The notes under the pieces were generated by a model, which did no database searches, was not told the origin of the DNA, and saw only the letters and a list, made by a program, of their open reading frames with translations. Source: Sutterella parvirubra YIT 11816 (GTDB lineage Bacteria > Pseudomonadota > Gammaproteobacteria > Burkholderiales > Burkholderiaceae_F). From it: 53,204 bases of DNA. Positions 31,638 through 39,614 of this stretch are shown in pieces (within the stretch, counting starts at the first letter, position 1; each line of letters begins with the position of its first letter). Position numbers and translations under genes: made by a program. Where the stretch lies: the NCBI RefSeq assembly GCF_000250875.1, contig NZ_JH604836.1, positions 1 to 53,204 on the forward strand. The letters run 5' to 3'.

Positions 31638-32291
31638 ATGAACACCATCAAGACTTCGAGCATCGCGCTTCTGTGCGCGGTGAGCGCCCTGGCGGCGACG
31701 GGCTGCGCCCCGATCCTCATCGGCGGCGCCGCGGTGGGCACCGCCACCGTGATGACCGACCGGCGCACGACGGGCAACATCGTGAGCGACGAAGTGATCG
31801 AAAAGCGCGTGCTCTATGAGATCACCCAGGCGCTCAACAACGACAAGCACCACATCACCGTGACGAGCTATGAGGGCCGCGTGCTCCTCACGGGCGAGGT
31901 CGGCTCCCCGGCGGACCGCCGCGCCGCGCAGCAGATCGCGAGCATTTCGTCGGACGTGAGAAGCGTCGTGAACGAGCTCGCCGTCATGGACGTCTCGTCC
32001 GTCGGCACGCGTCTGTCCGACTCGCTTCTCGCGACGAAGGTCCGCACCGCCATCATCGGCACCGACAAGGTGTCCCTGAACCAGATGAAGGTGACGGTCG
32101 ACCGCGGCATCGTCTACCTGATGGGGGTCGTTACGTCGGAGGAAGCTCAGCGCACCGCCAAGCGCGCGAGCGAAGTCTCCGGCGTCGCCAAGGTGGTCAC
32201 GGTCTTCAACATCGTGACGCAGGCCGAGATCGACCGCCGCATGAAGGACTTGAATTCGAGCTCCAAGGTCGACGCCTCCTCGGCGCAGTGA
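31638..32291 (+). CDS. dolP: Dual-BON-domain outer-membrane lipoprotein DolP (YraP-like)
   Basis: 217 residues. A lipoprotein signal ends SALAATGC (cysteine at about 23), followed by ILIGGAAVGTATVMTDRR, a close match to DolP. Two BON domains follow (about 47-115 and 125-195), with VTSYEGRVLLTGEV and VTVDRGIVYLMGVVTSEEAQ. DolP binds anionic phospholipid in the outer membrane and supports envelope integrity and BAM function in E. coli. The tail after 200 is Ser/Lys-rich. It ends just before a bidirectional terminator. Confidence 0.92.
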   Translation: MNTIKTSSIALLCAVSALAATGCAPILIGGAAVGTATVMTDRRTTGNIVSDEVIEKRVLYEITQALNNDKHHITVTSYEGRVLLTGEVGSPADRRAAQQIASISSDVRSVVNELAVMDVSSVGTRLSDSLLATKVRTAIIGTDKVSLNQMKVTVDRGIVYLMGVVTSEEAQRTAKRASEVSGVAKVVTVFNIVTQAEIDRRMKDLNSSSKVDASSAQ

Positions 32292-32310
32292 CGCTTCGGA
32301 CTCCGCCCTG

Positions 32311-32354
32311 AAAGAAAAGGCCGGGCTCCTCTTCGGAGCGTCGGCCTTTTCTTT
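32311..32354. terminator. Bidirectional terminator between dolP and menA
   Basis: AAAGAAAAGGCCG pairs with CGGCCTTTTCTTT around GGCTCC/GGAGC, giving A- and T-runs on both sides. It separates the convergent dolP (plus) and menA (minus). Confidence 0.85.
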
Positions 32355-32374
32355 CGTCGTCTTTCTCGGGTGCT

Positions 32375-33328
32375 TTATTTCAGCGAACTCACCGTGAGGT
32401 CGATGAGGATCGCGTGCATCGTGGCGCCCGCCATGAAAAAGAGCGAGAAGACGCTCAGCTGATAGATGCAGTCGAGCATCACCTTGTTGAGCTCCGCCCC
32501 TTTGAGCGACACCATGCGCTCGGGGAGGTGCATGCAGCTCGGGAAGGTGAGCATCACGAAGAAGTACGTCCAGTAGGACATTTCGATCAGCACCATCAGG
32601 CAGACGAGTCCGTACGGAATCATCAGGATCGCGGTGAAGAGCCGCTTGAAGTTCTCTTCGCCCATCACGACGGCGAGCGTTTTGCGGCCGATGCTCGCAT
32701 CGTGCTCGCGGTCGCGGTAGTTGTTGACGCAGAGCACCGCGCTCGCGAAGCACCCGAGGGCGAGTCCCAGGAGCGCCGCGTTGATGCTGAGGCCCCCCGT
32801 CTGCAGGTAGTACGTGCCCCAGACGGACGTGATCCCGAAGGTGAGCAGCACGACGAGCTCTCCGAAGGGCGTGTAGGCGATGGGCTTGGGACCCCCCATG
32901 TAGCAGTAGGCCGCCAAAAGCGAAAGGACGCCCACCGCCGCGAAGATCCAGCCGCCGAACCAGACCAGCACCGCCGTGTTGAGGAGCGTGAGCACCGCCA
33001 TCACCGCAATGGCGATCTTCGCCGTGCGGATCGAGATCCATCCCATGGCGGTCGCCCTGGGGAAGCCTTTGCGGTTGCCGGTCTCGGCCTTCCTCTGCGT
33101 GTAGCCGAGGTCGTTCTGCATGTTCGAGAGCGCCTGGAGCAGGATCGCGATCGAGATCGTGCAGAGGAAGATGAGCGGGTGAAAGACGTGGCGCTCGCTG
33201 TAGGCGAGCGCGATCGTCGCCAGCACCGGCATGATGGCGATCTGCCAGGTTTTCGGGCGAACGAACGCGAGCCAGGCCTTGATGAGGCCCGGGTACTCCA
33301 TCTGTTCGCCGACGTAGGCCTTGTGCAT
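32375..33328 (-). CDS. menA: 1,4-dihydroxy-2-naphthoate polyprenyltransferase-like (MenA)
   Basis: 317 residues with eight or nine membrane helices, UbiA superfamily. Seen: the first aspartate motif as SNMQNDLGYTQRKAETGN (about 68-85), where one of the usual Asp residues is Tyr and another Glu, and an intact second motif NNYRDREHD followed by IGRKTLAV. The loop YMGGPKPIAYTPFGELVV and GTYYLQTG are MenA-like rather than UbiA-like. MenA attaches the isoprenoid tail in menaquinone synthesis. Its ATG overlaps the ybeD stop by one base (TGATG). Other UbiA-family quinone enzymes cannot be excluded. Confidence 0.8.
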   Translation of the reverse strand: MHKAYVGEQMEYPGLIKAWLAFVRPKTWQIAIMPVLATIALAYSERHVFHPLIFLCTISIAILLQALSNMQNDLGYTQRKAETGNRKGFPRATAMGWISIRTAKIAIAVMAVLTLLNTAVLVWFGGWIFAAVGVLSLLAAYCYMGGPKPIAYTPFGELVVLLTFGITSVWGTYYLQTGGLSINAALLGLALGCFASAVLCVNNYRDREHDASIGRKTLAVVMGEENFKRLFTAILMIPYGLVCLMVLIEMSYWTYFFVMLTFPSCMHLPERMVSLKGAELNKVMLDCIYQLSVFSLFFMAGATMHAILIDLTVSSLK

Positions 33329-33636
33329 CAGAGCACCACCTTCACGTCCGGGTGGCTCGTGCAGGCGCGGTACATCGCGTCCAACTGTTCGCGCGAACGC
33401 GCGAACACTTCGATCGAGACCGCCATGTACTTCTTCGTGCGCGAGTAGCCGACCTTCATGGTCGAGGCGTCGAAGTCGTCGAAGTGCGCCTTCGCGATCG
33501 AGGCGACCGTTTTGGGGAAGTCGTCCTTGGCGGCGCCCATGATCTTCATGGGGAACATCGTCGGATAGGTGATGAGGCTCTCCTGAACCTCAACGTCGGT
33601 CACGTCGGTCGTCCCGTTCTTCTTCTGTTCGGTCAT
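33328..33636 (-). CDS. ybeD: YbeD family (DUF493) protein
   Basis: 102 residues. The conserved core LITYPTMFPMKIMGAAKDDF and the later GYSRTKKYMAVSIEVFARSREQL match the YbeD/DUF493 family, a small ferredoxin-like fold related to ACT domains. In many Pseudomonadota it sits between dacA and lipB; here it follows the dacA homologue but is followed by menA. Function unknown. Its start overlaps the dacA stop, so the three genes are probably one transcript. Confidence 0.92.
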   Translation of the reverse strand: MTEQKKNGTTDVTDVEVQESLITYPTMFPMKIMGAAKDDFPKTVASIAKAHFDDFDASTMKVGYSRTKKYMAVSIEVFARSREQLDAMYRACTSHPDVKVVL

Positions 33637-35009
33637 TTGTTCTTCTCTCCCTCTTTCTTGTCGTTCCCGCCGGGAGCGTCTTCCGTCGGGGCGGCGTCGT
33701 CCCCGGCCGATGCGGTTTCTTCCGCCAGGTCGGCTTCGGCAGCCTCTGCGGCGCCCTTTTCAGGCGCGCCCGTTTCGGCGTCCTCGGAGAGCTCCGGTTC
33801 CGTGTTCGTTTCGGTGCGCCGTTCGGCGGGCGACGTCACGTTGCTCTTCTCGTACCAACCGAGCGCCAGCCGCATCTGGTCGGCCATCCGCGCCCAGAAG
33901 CTTCCCTGCGGGACGTCTTCCAGAAGCACGGCCGGCACCCTCGCCGCCTCTTCGCCGTTGAAGCTCACGCGGATGTCGCCCACGCGGTCGCCCCTGCGGA
34001 GCGGCGCCGTCAGGGGCGCTTCGTAGATCACTTCGACGCGAAGGCGCGAATTCGGGGCTTCCAAAAGGGGCGCACGTTCGACCGTGATCAGCACCTTGCG
34101 GTCGGTGCCGACCGCGACGTCCGGGGCAACGCCCTTCAGGACCGGCAGACGCGCGACGAGCGCGTCCGCGCCGTAGACGCCGACGGTCTCGTGGTTGCGG
34201 TAACCGTTGCCGAGCATCCCGAAGACCGTTTCGTCGAGATCCTCCGCGTCCTCGGCGCGCAGCATCACCGCCATCAGGCGGCGCACGTCGCCGTTGGCGC
34301 GCGGATTCTCAAAGAGCACGACGGCGTCCGCGGCCTGCTCGCCCACGCTCCGGAAGACCCCGGTGACGGCGTTGCTGCGCTCAAGGAGCGTGTTGGTGTT
34401 GGTCACCGTGCGCCCGGCCAGCTCCGCCGTCCTCGTCTTCGCCCAGGCGCGCACTTCCGGATGGTCCCGGAACAGCGCTTCGGCAAGGACCGCGAGGTCC
34501 GCCGCGCTCGTCGTCTGCGCGGCGTCCGGCGTCTCGAAAGGCGTCGTGAAGACGGTCCGGGTGAGCCCCAGGCGCTTCGCCTCCCGGTTCATCACCGCCG
34601 TGAAGGCGGCTTCGTCCGCGGAGAGCTTCGCCGTCAACGCACGCGCCGCCTCGTCGTCGCCGGACATGAGAAGCGCGCGCAGGAGCTCCTCAACGGTTGC
34701 ACTCCTCGGGACGGTCTTCGTCTTCGCGCGGCGCCCGGTGCCTTCCGTCACCTTGGCCGGGGCGAGCTCCACCACGGCGGCGGGCTCGACGCCCTGCTCG
34801 CGCATCAGCGTCATCGACGCGTAGAGCGTCATCAGGGCGACGGTCGCCTGCGCGGGCACCGCTTGGGCGGCGTTTTCCGCGCTGATCGCCCGGCGGCTCT
34901 CCAAGTCGAGGAGCAGGCGCACGGCGTCCGCGGCGCGCACGGGCAGCGCCAGGGCGGCGGCCGTCAGTGCGGCGCAGAGGATCCGGCCGAGGAGTTGGGC
35001 GAAGTTCAT
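33633..35009 (-). CDS. dacA: DacA-like (PBP5-type) protein with all catalytic motifs replaced
   Basis: 458 residues with a signal peptide (1-27, ending VRA-ADA), so exported. Aligned by eye to PBP5, the SxxK active-site box (SLTK) is ATVA at 55-58, SxN is SGD at 116-118, and the KTG box falls in TGVFRSVGEQ at about 216-225. The fold itself is well conserved: LMSGDDEAA, the C-terminal beta domain (about 275-365) and the amphipathic end GSFWARMADQMRLALGWY. After that comes a 65-70 residue acidic, low-complexity tail not found in PBP5. A carboxypeptidase function is therefore doubtful. No good ribosome binding site precedes the ATG; it is coupled to ybeD downstream. Confidence 0.82.
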   Translation of the reverse strand: MNFAQLLGRILCAALTAAALALPVRAADAVRLLLDLESRRAISAENAAQAVPAQATVALMTLYASMTLMREQGVEPAAVVELAPAKVTEGTGRRAKTKTVPRSATVEELLRALLMSGDDEAARALTAKLSADEAAFTAVMNREAKRLGLTRTVFTTPFETPDAAQTTSAADLAVLAEALFRDHPEVRAWAKTRTAELAGRTVTNTNTLLERSNAVTGVFRSVGEQAADAVVLFENPRANGDVRRLMAVMLRAEDAEDLDETVFGMLGNGYRNHETVGVYGADALVARLPVLKGVAPDVAVGTDRKVLITVERAPLLEAPNSRLRVEVIYEAPLTAPLRRGDRVGDIRVSFNGEEAARVPAVLLEDVPQGSFWARMADQMRLALGWYEKSNVTSPAERRTETNTEPELSEDAETGAPEKGAAEAAEADLAEETASAGDDAAPTEDAPGGNDKKEGEKNK

Positions 35010-35157
35010 GTGGCGGCGGTCGATGTCGCCGGCGGCACGGGGTCCCGGCGGGAGGTTTTGTGACACAATCCCCGAATGGATCGGTCGAAATTTGAAACCG
35101 AATATTTTAGCAAAAACAAGCACGGTTCCTGAAGAATCGTGTTCCCGGGAGAGGGAC

Positions 35158-36003
35158 GTGGAGGAAAAGGATGGCGTGATCGGGGCGCTTCTCGACCGCA
35201 GGGCGGCCGAGGAGGGGCTCCGGCGCTTCGGCGCGGAAGTCGACTTCCGCTGGGAGACGGGCTCGACCAATGATGATCTCAAGGCCGCGGGGAAGCGGAG
35301 GGCCTTTGGCCACCCGGTGCTTCTCTCCGTCGCGCGGCAGTCCGCCGCGCGCGGCACCAGGGGGCGCCAATGGCGCCGCTTGGGCGACGCGCTCCTCTTT
35401 TCGCTGGGGCTCGCGCTCCCGCAGTTCGGGCACCGTGCGCCGGGGTTGATCTCGATCGCCGCGGGCGTCGCCGTCGTGCGGGTGCTGCGCGCGGCCGGGT
35501 TCGACGCGGCGCTCAAGTGGCCGAACGACATCTGGGTTTCGGGCGGCAAGGCGGGCGGCATTCTCTCCGAGATCGTTCGGGATGCCGAAGGGCGCGGTTC
35601 CGTCGTGGTGGGCGTGGGCCTGAACGTCACGCTCCCCGCGGACCACGCCGCCGTCACGACGAGCGGCTGGCGCATGAGCGCGCTCGCGGTGGGTGAGAAG
35701 TCTCCCTTTGAAAACGACCCCGCGCGCCGCACCGCGATGCTCACCGACATGGCCGCCGCGATGCTCACGGCCTTCCGCCGGGCGGAGGATGAGGGCGTCG
35801 AGACCGTTCTTCAGGACTTTCCGGATGCGGACGCCTTTGCGGGCCGCTCGGTTTTTTGGCAGGATGCCGGGAGCGGCATGCTCGCCGAAGGCGTCGACCG
35901 GGGAGTCGACGCCGATGGCCGCCTTCGGGTGGAAACCGAAGAGGGCGAGCTTCTTTTGGGCGGGGGAACCTCCCTCGTCAATGCCGCTGGAGGTTGGATG
36001 TGA
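35158..36003 (+). CDS. birA: Biotin-[acetyl-CoA-carboxylase] ligase, catalytic form
   Basis: About 281 residues from the GTG at 35158; a GTG at 35176 with GGAGG ten bases before is an alternative, and an upstream in-frame ATG at 35008 would run into the dacA promoter. The biotin-binding core is seen in GSTNDDLK, GTRGRQWRR, ALKWPNDIWV and KAGGILSEI. No N-terminal helix-turn-helix precedes the catalytic domain, so this is the monofunctional type that biotinylates carrier protein without acting as a repressor. It overlaps coaX by four bases (ATGTGA). Confidence 0.93.
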   Translation: MEEKDGVIGALLDRRAAEEGLRRFGAEVDFRWETGSTNDDLKAAGKRRAFGHPVLLSVARQSAARGTRGRQWRRLGDALLFSLGLALPQFGHRAPGLISIAAGVAVVRVLRAAGFDAALKWPNDIWVSGGKAGGILSEIVRDAEGRGSVVVGVGLNVTLPADHAAVTTSGWRMSALAVGEKSPFENDPARRTAMLTDMAAAMLTAFRRAEDEGVETVLQDFPDADAFAGRSVFWQDAGSGMLAEGVDRGVDADGRLRVETEEGELLLGGGTSLVNAAGGWM

Positions 36004-36788
36004 CGGTTCTTCTCGTTGATTTGGGCAATACGGCCCTCAAGTGGAGCGTGTTGGGTTCCGAAGAGGAACCGAAGACCGTCGTGCACCGCGCGCAGAGCCA
36101 CTTCAAAAAGGATCTCTACGCCGCGTGGCTCGCCTTGAATCCCACGCGTGTCGTCGGCAGCACGGTGGCCGCCCCCGCGCTCGCCTTCTCCGCGACGAAG
36201 TTCTTCAACGACCACCGCATTCCCTGGGAATGGGTGCGTCCGCAGAAGGTCTTCGAGTCGGACGAGGTGGTGCTCGAAAACCGCTACGCCAACCCGATGC
36301 AGCTGGGTGCGGACCGCTGGCACGCCGCCCTGGGCGCCGTCCATGCGGCGCAGGGCGAATCCCTTCTGGTCGTGCACACCGGGACGGCGACGACGGTCGA
36401 CTCGATCGAGATGACCGCACCCGGCCGCTACGCCTTTGCGGGCGGTCGCATCGCGCCCGGCATCACGCTCATGCAGAAGGGCCTTTTCGAAGGCATCCCG
36501 ACTTTGCCCGACGCGATGGGCGAGGCGACGGATCTGCCGAAATCGACGGCGGACGCCGTCGCGACCGGGCTGATCGACGCCCAGGTGGGGCTCATCGTGC
36601 GCGCGAAGCACGTCTTCGAGCGCACGGCCGGCAGGCCCGTCCGCGTCATCATGGCCGGGGGCGCGGCCGCGTACCTTGCGCCGCACCTGCGCCAGGAGGT
36701 TCCGGACCTCCTCGTTCACCACAATCTCGTGCTGCGCGGCCTTGCGGCGCGCGCCGCCCAAAAGGAAGAGAAGGAAAACCACCGATGA
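36000..36788 (+). CDS. coaX: Type III pantothenate kinase
   Basis: 262 residues from the GTG at 36000, with GGAGG six bases before; earlier in-frame codons do not look like CoaX. It phosphorylates pantothenate, first step of coenzyme A synthesis, and is not inhibited by CoA. Seen: the phosphate-binding VDLGNTALKW near the start, GADRWHAALGA (about 101-111), HTGTATTVDSI and GGRIAPGITLM. Its stop overlaps the next start (ATGA). birA-coaX-SPOR is a common betaproteobacterial arrangement. Confidence 0.95.
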   Translation: MTVLLVDLGNTALKWSVLGSEEEPKTVVHRAQSHFKKDLYAAWLALNPTRVVGSTVAAPALAFSATKFFNDHRIPWEWVRPQKVFESDEVVLENRYANPMQLGADRWHAALGAVHAAQGESLLVVHTGTATTVDSIEMTAPGRYAFAGGRIAPGITLMQKGLFEGIPTLPDAMGEATDLPKSTADAVATGLIDAQVGLIVRAKHVFERTAGRPVRVIMAGGAAAYLAPHLRQEVPDLLVHHNLVLRGLAARAAQKEEKENHR

Positions 36789-37540
36789 GGCACGTCGTTC
36801 CGATCACGCTGACCGTTCTTGCCGCCGCCCTCTGGGGCGTCGTCTGGACCGGCGCCCGCGCGCCCGCCCCGGGGAACGTGCCCGAGCGGGTGGAGGCGTC
36901 GCTTGCGGGCTTCGCGCTCTCCTCGCCCGTCAAGGTGGAGAGCATCCGCCGCGAGCAGCCGACCTACGCCGCCTCGGAAGCGGGTCAAGAAACTCAGACG
37001 GCTGAAACGGCTGAAACGGCTGAAGCGGCCGAAACCGTTCCCGCTGCGGCGGAAGCGGCGCCCGAACCTCAGGCGGCCCTTGAAGACGCGGCCTGCCTCG
37101 AATGGGGGCCCGTCGGCATGACGGATCTGCAGCGCGTGCGTCCGGCCATTCAGGAGATCGGTTGGGTCGACCGCATGCGCATGCTGAGCGTGCCCGAACA
37201 CTTCGCCGCCTGGTCGGGCCCCTACAAAGATGAAGAGGCGGCCCGAAAGGCCGCCTCACAGATGGCTTCGCGCGGCTGCGCCGACGCGGTGCCGGTCTTC
37301 GTTCGCCGCGAAGGCTGGGGCGTTCGCCTCGGCACCTTCCCGTCGGCAGCCGACGCGTCCGCGTGGCTCCTGGAAGCCGCGCCCCGCTGCCGGATCACGA
37401 GTCCGGCGGTTCGCCACGAGCGGCCTGAGGCCGACGCCGTGCGGCTCGTCTTCCAGCCGCTCACGCCGGACGAAAACGCCAAGGTCCGCGGGGCGCTCTC
37501 GACGCTCGGCCGTCCGCAGGTCTGTCCTCAGTTCGACTGA
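36785..37540 (+). CDS. Membrane-anchored SPOR-like protein
   Basis: 251 residues: an N-terminal membrane anchor (about 6-26), a spacer with a short Thr-Ala-Glu repeat (at about 70-90), and a C-terminal divergent SPOR-like domain (about 140-200) with SGPYKDEEAARKAASQMASR and VRLGTFPSAADASAWL. SPOR domains bind denuded septal peptidoglycan, so a role at division sites is possible. The start is taken from the ATGA overlap with coaX. Its last 13 bases overlap the 3' end of the convergent HIT gene. Confidence 0.78.
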   Translation: MRHVVPITLTVLAAALWGVVWTGARAPAPGNVPERVEASLAGFALSSPVKVESIRREQPTYAASEAGQETQTAETAETAEAAETVPAAAEAAPEPQAALEDAACLEWGPVGMTDLQRVRPAIQEIGWVDRMRMLSVPEHFAAWSGPYKDEEAARKAASQMASRGCADAVPVFVRREGWGVRLGTFPSAADASAWLLEAAPRCRITSPAVRHERPEADAVRLVFQPLTPDENAKVRGALSTLGRPQVCPQFD

Positions 37541-37965
37541 TCGACCGCGCTCAGAATCTCCGGGAGCTTTCGTGCCAGCCGCGCCGAAGCCTCCCGGCGC
37601 TCACGAATCAAAGCTTCCGGCACCTCGCGCCGCACGGGCTCCCAGGGGCACGCGGGGAAGCGGTCGTCGTCCGCCCAGCGCGCCGTCAGATGCCAGTGCA
37701 CGTGCGGCACCATGTTGCCAAACTGCGCCCAGTTCACCTTGTCGCAGCGCATCTCGGCGCGCATCGCCTCTTCCAGGGCTTCCAAAAGCTTCCACATTTG
37801 GGCGCGCACTTCCCGAGAGAGGTCCGTCACCTCGCGCACGTGCTCACGCGCGATGAGGCGGAAGTAGCAGGGAAAGACGTCGTCCGAGACGTTGAGAAGC
37901 GCAAAGTGCCGCCCCCGCCAAACGTAGGCTTCGGGCGGGAGCGCGCAAAGCGGGCATTCGCTCAT
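37528..37965 (-). CDS. HIT family protein
   Basis: 145 residues from the ATG at 37965; a longer reading adds an unlike basic stretch. The histidine triad HVHWH is seen at about 86-90, with the preceding QFGNMVPHVHWHLTARW, and an N-terminal CPLC pair. HIT proteins hydrolyse nucleotide-phosphoramidates or dinucleotides; the exact substrate is unknown. The 3' end overlaps the SPOR gene by 13 bases and the stop of the small acidic gene lies 14 bases upstream of its start, on the same strand. Confidence 0.9.
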   Translation of the reverse strand: MSECPLCALPPEAYVWRGRHFALLNVSDDVFPCYFRLIAREHVREVTDLSREVRAQMWKLLEALEEAMRAEMRCDKVNWAQFGNMVPHVHWHLTARWADDDRFPACPWEPVRREVPEALIRERREASARLARKLPEILSAVDQSN

Positions 37966-37979
37966 GGTGGATTCCCTCT

Positions 37980-38195
37980 TCAGTCGATCAGCCGGATCAC
38001 GCCGTCGTCGTCTTCGACGATGTCGTAATCCCACTTCTTGTTGCCGGCCATGTCCTCCAACCAGGCGCGCGTCGGCACGTCGAGTTCGTCCAGCATGGCG
38101 TTGATGTAGCGCTCGGCCTCAAAGGGCGTGGCGAAGTTGTCGACTTCGCCGTCCGCCCATTCGACGATGACCTGCGTGACCAAATCGCGGCGCAT
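37980..38195 (-). CDS. Small acidic protein of unknown function
   Basis: 71 residues, strongly acidic, especially at the end (DYDIVEDDDGVIRLID). I recognise no family. The central part FATPFEAERYINAMLDELD resembles a small helical domain. It is flanked closely by the M20 peptidase (3 bases) and the HIT gene (14 bases) on the same strand, so it is most likely part of their operon. Confidence 0.65.
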   Translation of the reverse strand: MRRDLVTQVIVEWADGEVDNFATPFEAERYINAMLDELDVPTRAWLEDMAGNKKWDYDIVEDDDGVIRLID

Positions 38196-38198
38196 CGG

Positions 38199-39602
38199 CT
38201 ACTCCTCCTCAGGAACGGCATCGAGCACCGACGCGACCGCACAGGTGAGCTTCGTGAGGTACTCGAGCGAGACGCTCTCGTCGGGCGCGTGCGCGTTGTC
38301 TTCGGTCCCCAGTACGCCCGTGCAGAGGAAGGGGCAGGGGCCGAAGGCCTTGGCGAACTTCGGCAGGATCCCGATGGTCGCACCGTCGAAGACGTCTTCC
38401 GCCGTTTCGCGGAAGAGTTCTTCGCTCGCCTTCGACCAGGCGGCGTCCAACCACTCGGCGCCTGCAGGCGCTTCAAACCCAGGCTCCGCATGAAGGTTTG
38501 CGACCGTGACCTTCGCTTTCGAGGGCACGTTGGTCGTGACGAGCGCGACCGCGTCTTCCGCCGCCTTCTGCGCGTCGACGCCGGGCGGAATGCGGAAGGA
38601 GAGCTTCAGCGTCGTCGAGGGACGGATGAGCGCCCCGGCTTCCTTGACGGGCGGGAGCCCTTCCGCCCCGAGAATCGAGAGCGTCGGCTGCCAGCCGTTT
38701 TTAAGGAGCAGCTCCAAAGGATCGAAGCTTCGGGGTTCGGTCTCGCCCGCCCAGGGGAAGCGTTTCCAGAGGTCCTCGCCCGAGAGTTCCGCCAAGCGCC
38801 GCAGCGCCGGCATGTGGCGGGTGGGCTCCGGCACGTGCATGCTCGCGACCTTCACGCGGCCCGTCGCCGGGTCTTCGAGGCGGTCGAGGAGCGTGCGCAT
38901 CACGGCAAAGGACGACGGCACGATGCCGCTCGTCACGCCCGAGTGCACGCCCGACTCGAGCACTTCGACCTTCAGGGTGAACGTGACGACGCCGCGCAGG
39001 CTCTGCGTGCGCCAGAGGCGCGTCTTGTCCTGAATGCCGAGGTCGAGCACGGTGAGGACCGACGGGCGCCCGGCGCGCTTCGAGAGTTCCGGGAGATAGT
39101 GCGGGAGGTCGCCCGAGCCCGACTCTTCGCGGGTTTCAAAGACGCCCATGATGCGCGGGCGCTTCCGGCCCGCCTCATCCATCGCGCGCGCCGCGGTGAG
39201 CGCGGCGTAGAAGCTGTAGCCGTCGTCCGCGGTGCCGCGGCCGTAAAGCCGCCCGTCCCTCAGCACCGGCTCGAAGGGTGCGAGCCCCTCGCTCCATTCA
39301 CCCGCTTCGGGCTGTTTGTCGAAGTGCCCGTAAAAGAGCGCGGGACGGCCCGGGCGCGTCCCGGGAATGTCGACCCAGAGGACGGGCGTGACGCCCGGGG
39401 CCGAGAGAATCTCAAAGGTCCCTTCGGGGAAGCGCACCTTGGCCCAGCGCGCAGCGTCTTCGAGCGCGCGCAGCAGGACCCCGTTCTGCTCCCAGTCTGG
39501 ATCGAAGTCCGGGCTCTTTGCGGGAAGCCGGACGAATTCGGCGAGCGCCTCCAAGGCGTCGCCCTGCCAGGCTTCCTCAATCTTTCTGAAAACGTTCCGC
39601 AT
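38199..39602 (-). CDS. M20 family metallopeptidase (dipeptidase-like)
   Basis: 467 residues. All metal ligands of the M20 fold are visible: H and D in LFYGHFDKQPEAGEW (about 89-103), D in GRGTADDG, the EE pair in FETREESGSG (about 155), D in LTVLDLGIQDK, and the late H in TEDNAHAPDES. A lid domain separates the metal-binding halves. These enzymes hydrolyse dipeptides or N-acyl amino acids; family M20 members of this length are often dipeptidases. It follows rlpA by 12 bases and may be co-transcribed with it. Confidence 0.92.
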   Translation of the reverse strand: MRNVFRKIEEAWQGDALEALAEFVRLPAKSPDFDPDWEQNGVLLRALEDAARWAKVRFPEGTFEILSAPGVTPVLWVDIPGTRPGRPALFYGHFDKQPEAGEWSEGLAPFEPVLRDGRLYGRGTADDGYSFYAALTAARAMDEAGRKRPRIMGVFETREESGSGDLPHYLPELSKRAGRPSVLTVLDLGIQDKTRLWRTQSLRGVVTFTLKVEVLESGVHSGVTSGIVPSSFAVMRTLLDRLEDPATGRVKVASMHVPEPTRHMPALRRLAELSGEDLWKRFPWAGETEPRSFDPLELLLKNGWQPTLSILGAEGLPPVKEAGALIRPSTTLKLSFRIPPGVDAQKAAEDAVALVTTNVPSKAKVTVANLHAEPGFEAPAGAEWLDAAWSKASEELFRETAEDVFDGATIGILPKFAKAFGPCPFLCTGVLGTEDNAHAPDESVSLEYLTKLTCAVASVLDAVPEEE

Positions 39603-39614
39603 GACTGCCCATCC

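Noticed and set aside
35008..35157. N-terminal extension of birA starting at ATG 35008
   Set aside because: The extra 50 residues lack an HTH or any BirA similarity and would overlap the dacA start region; a GTG with a ribosome binding site lies at 35158.
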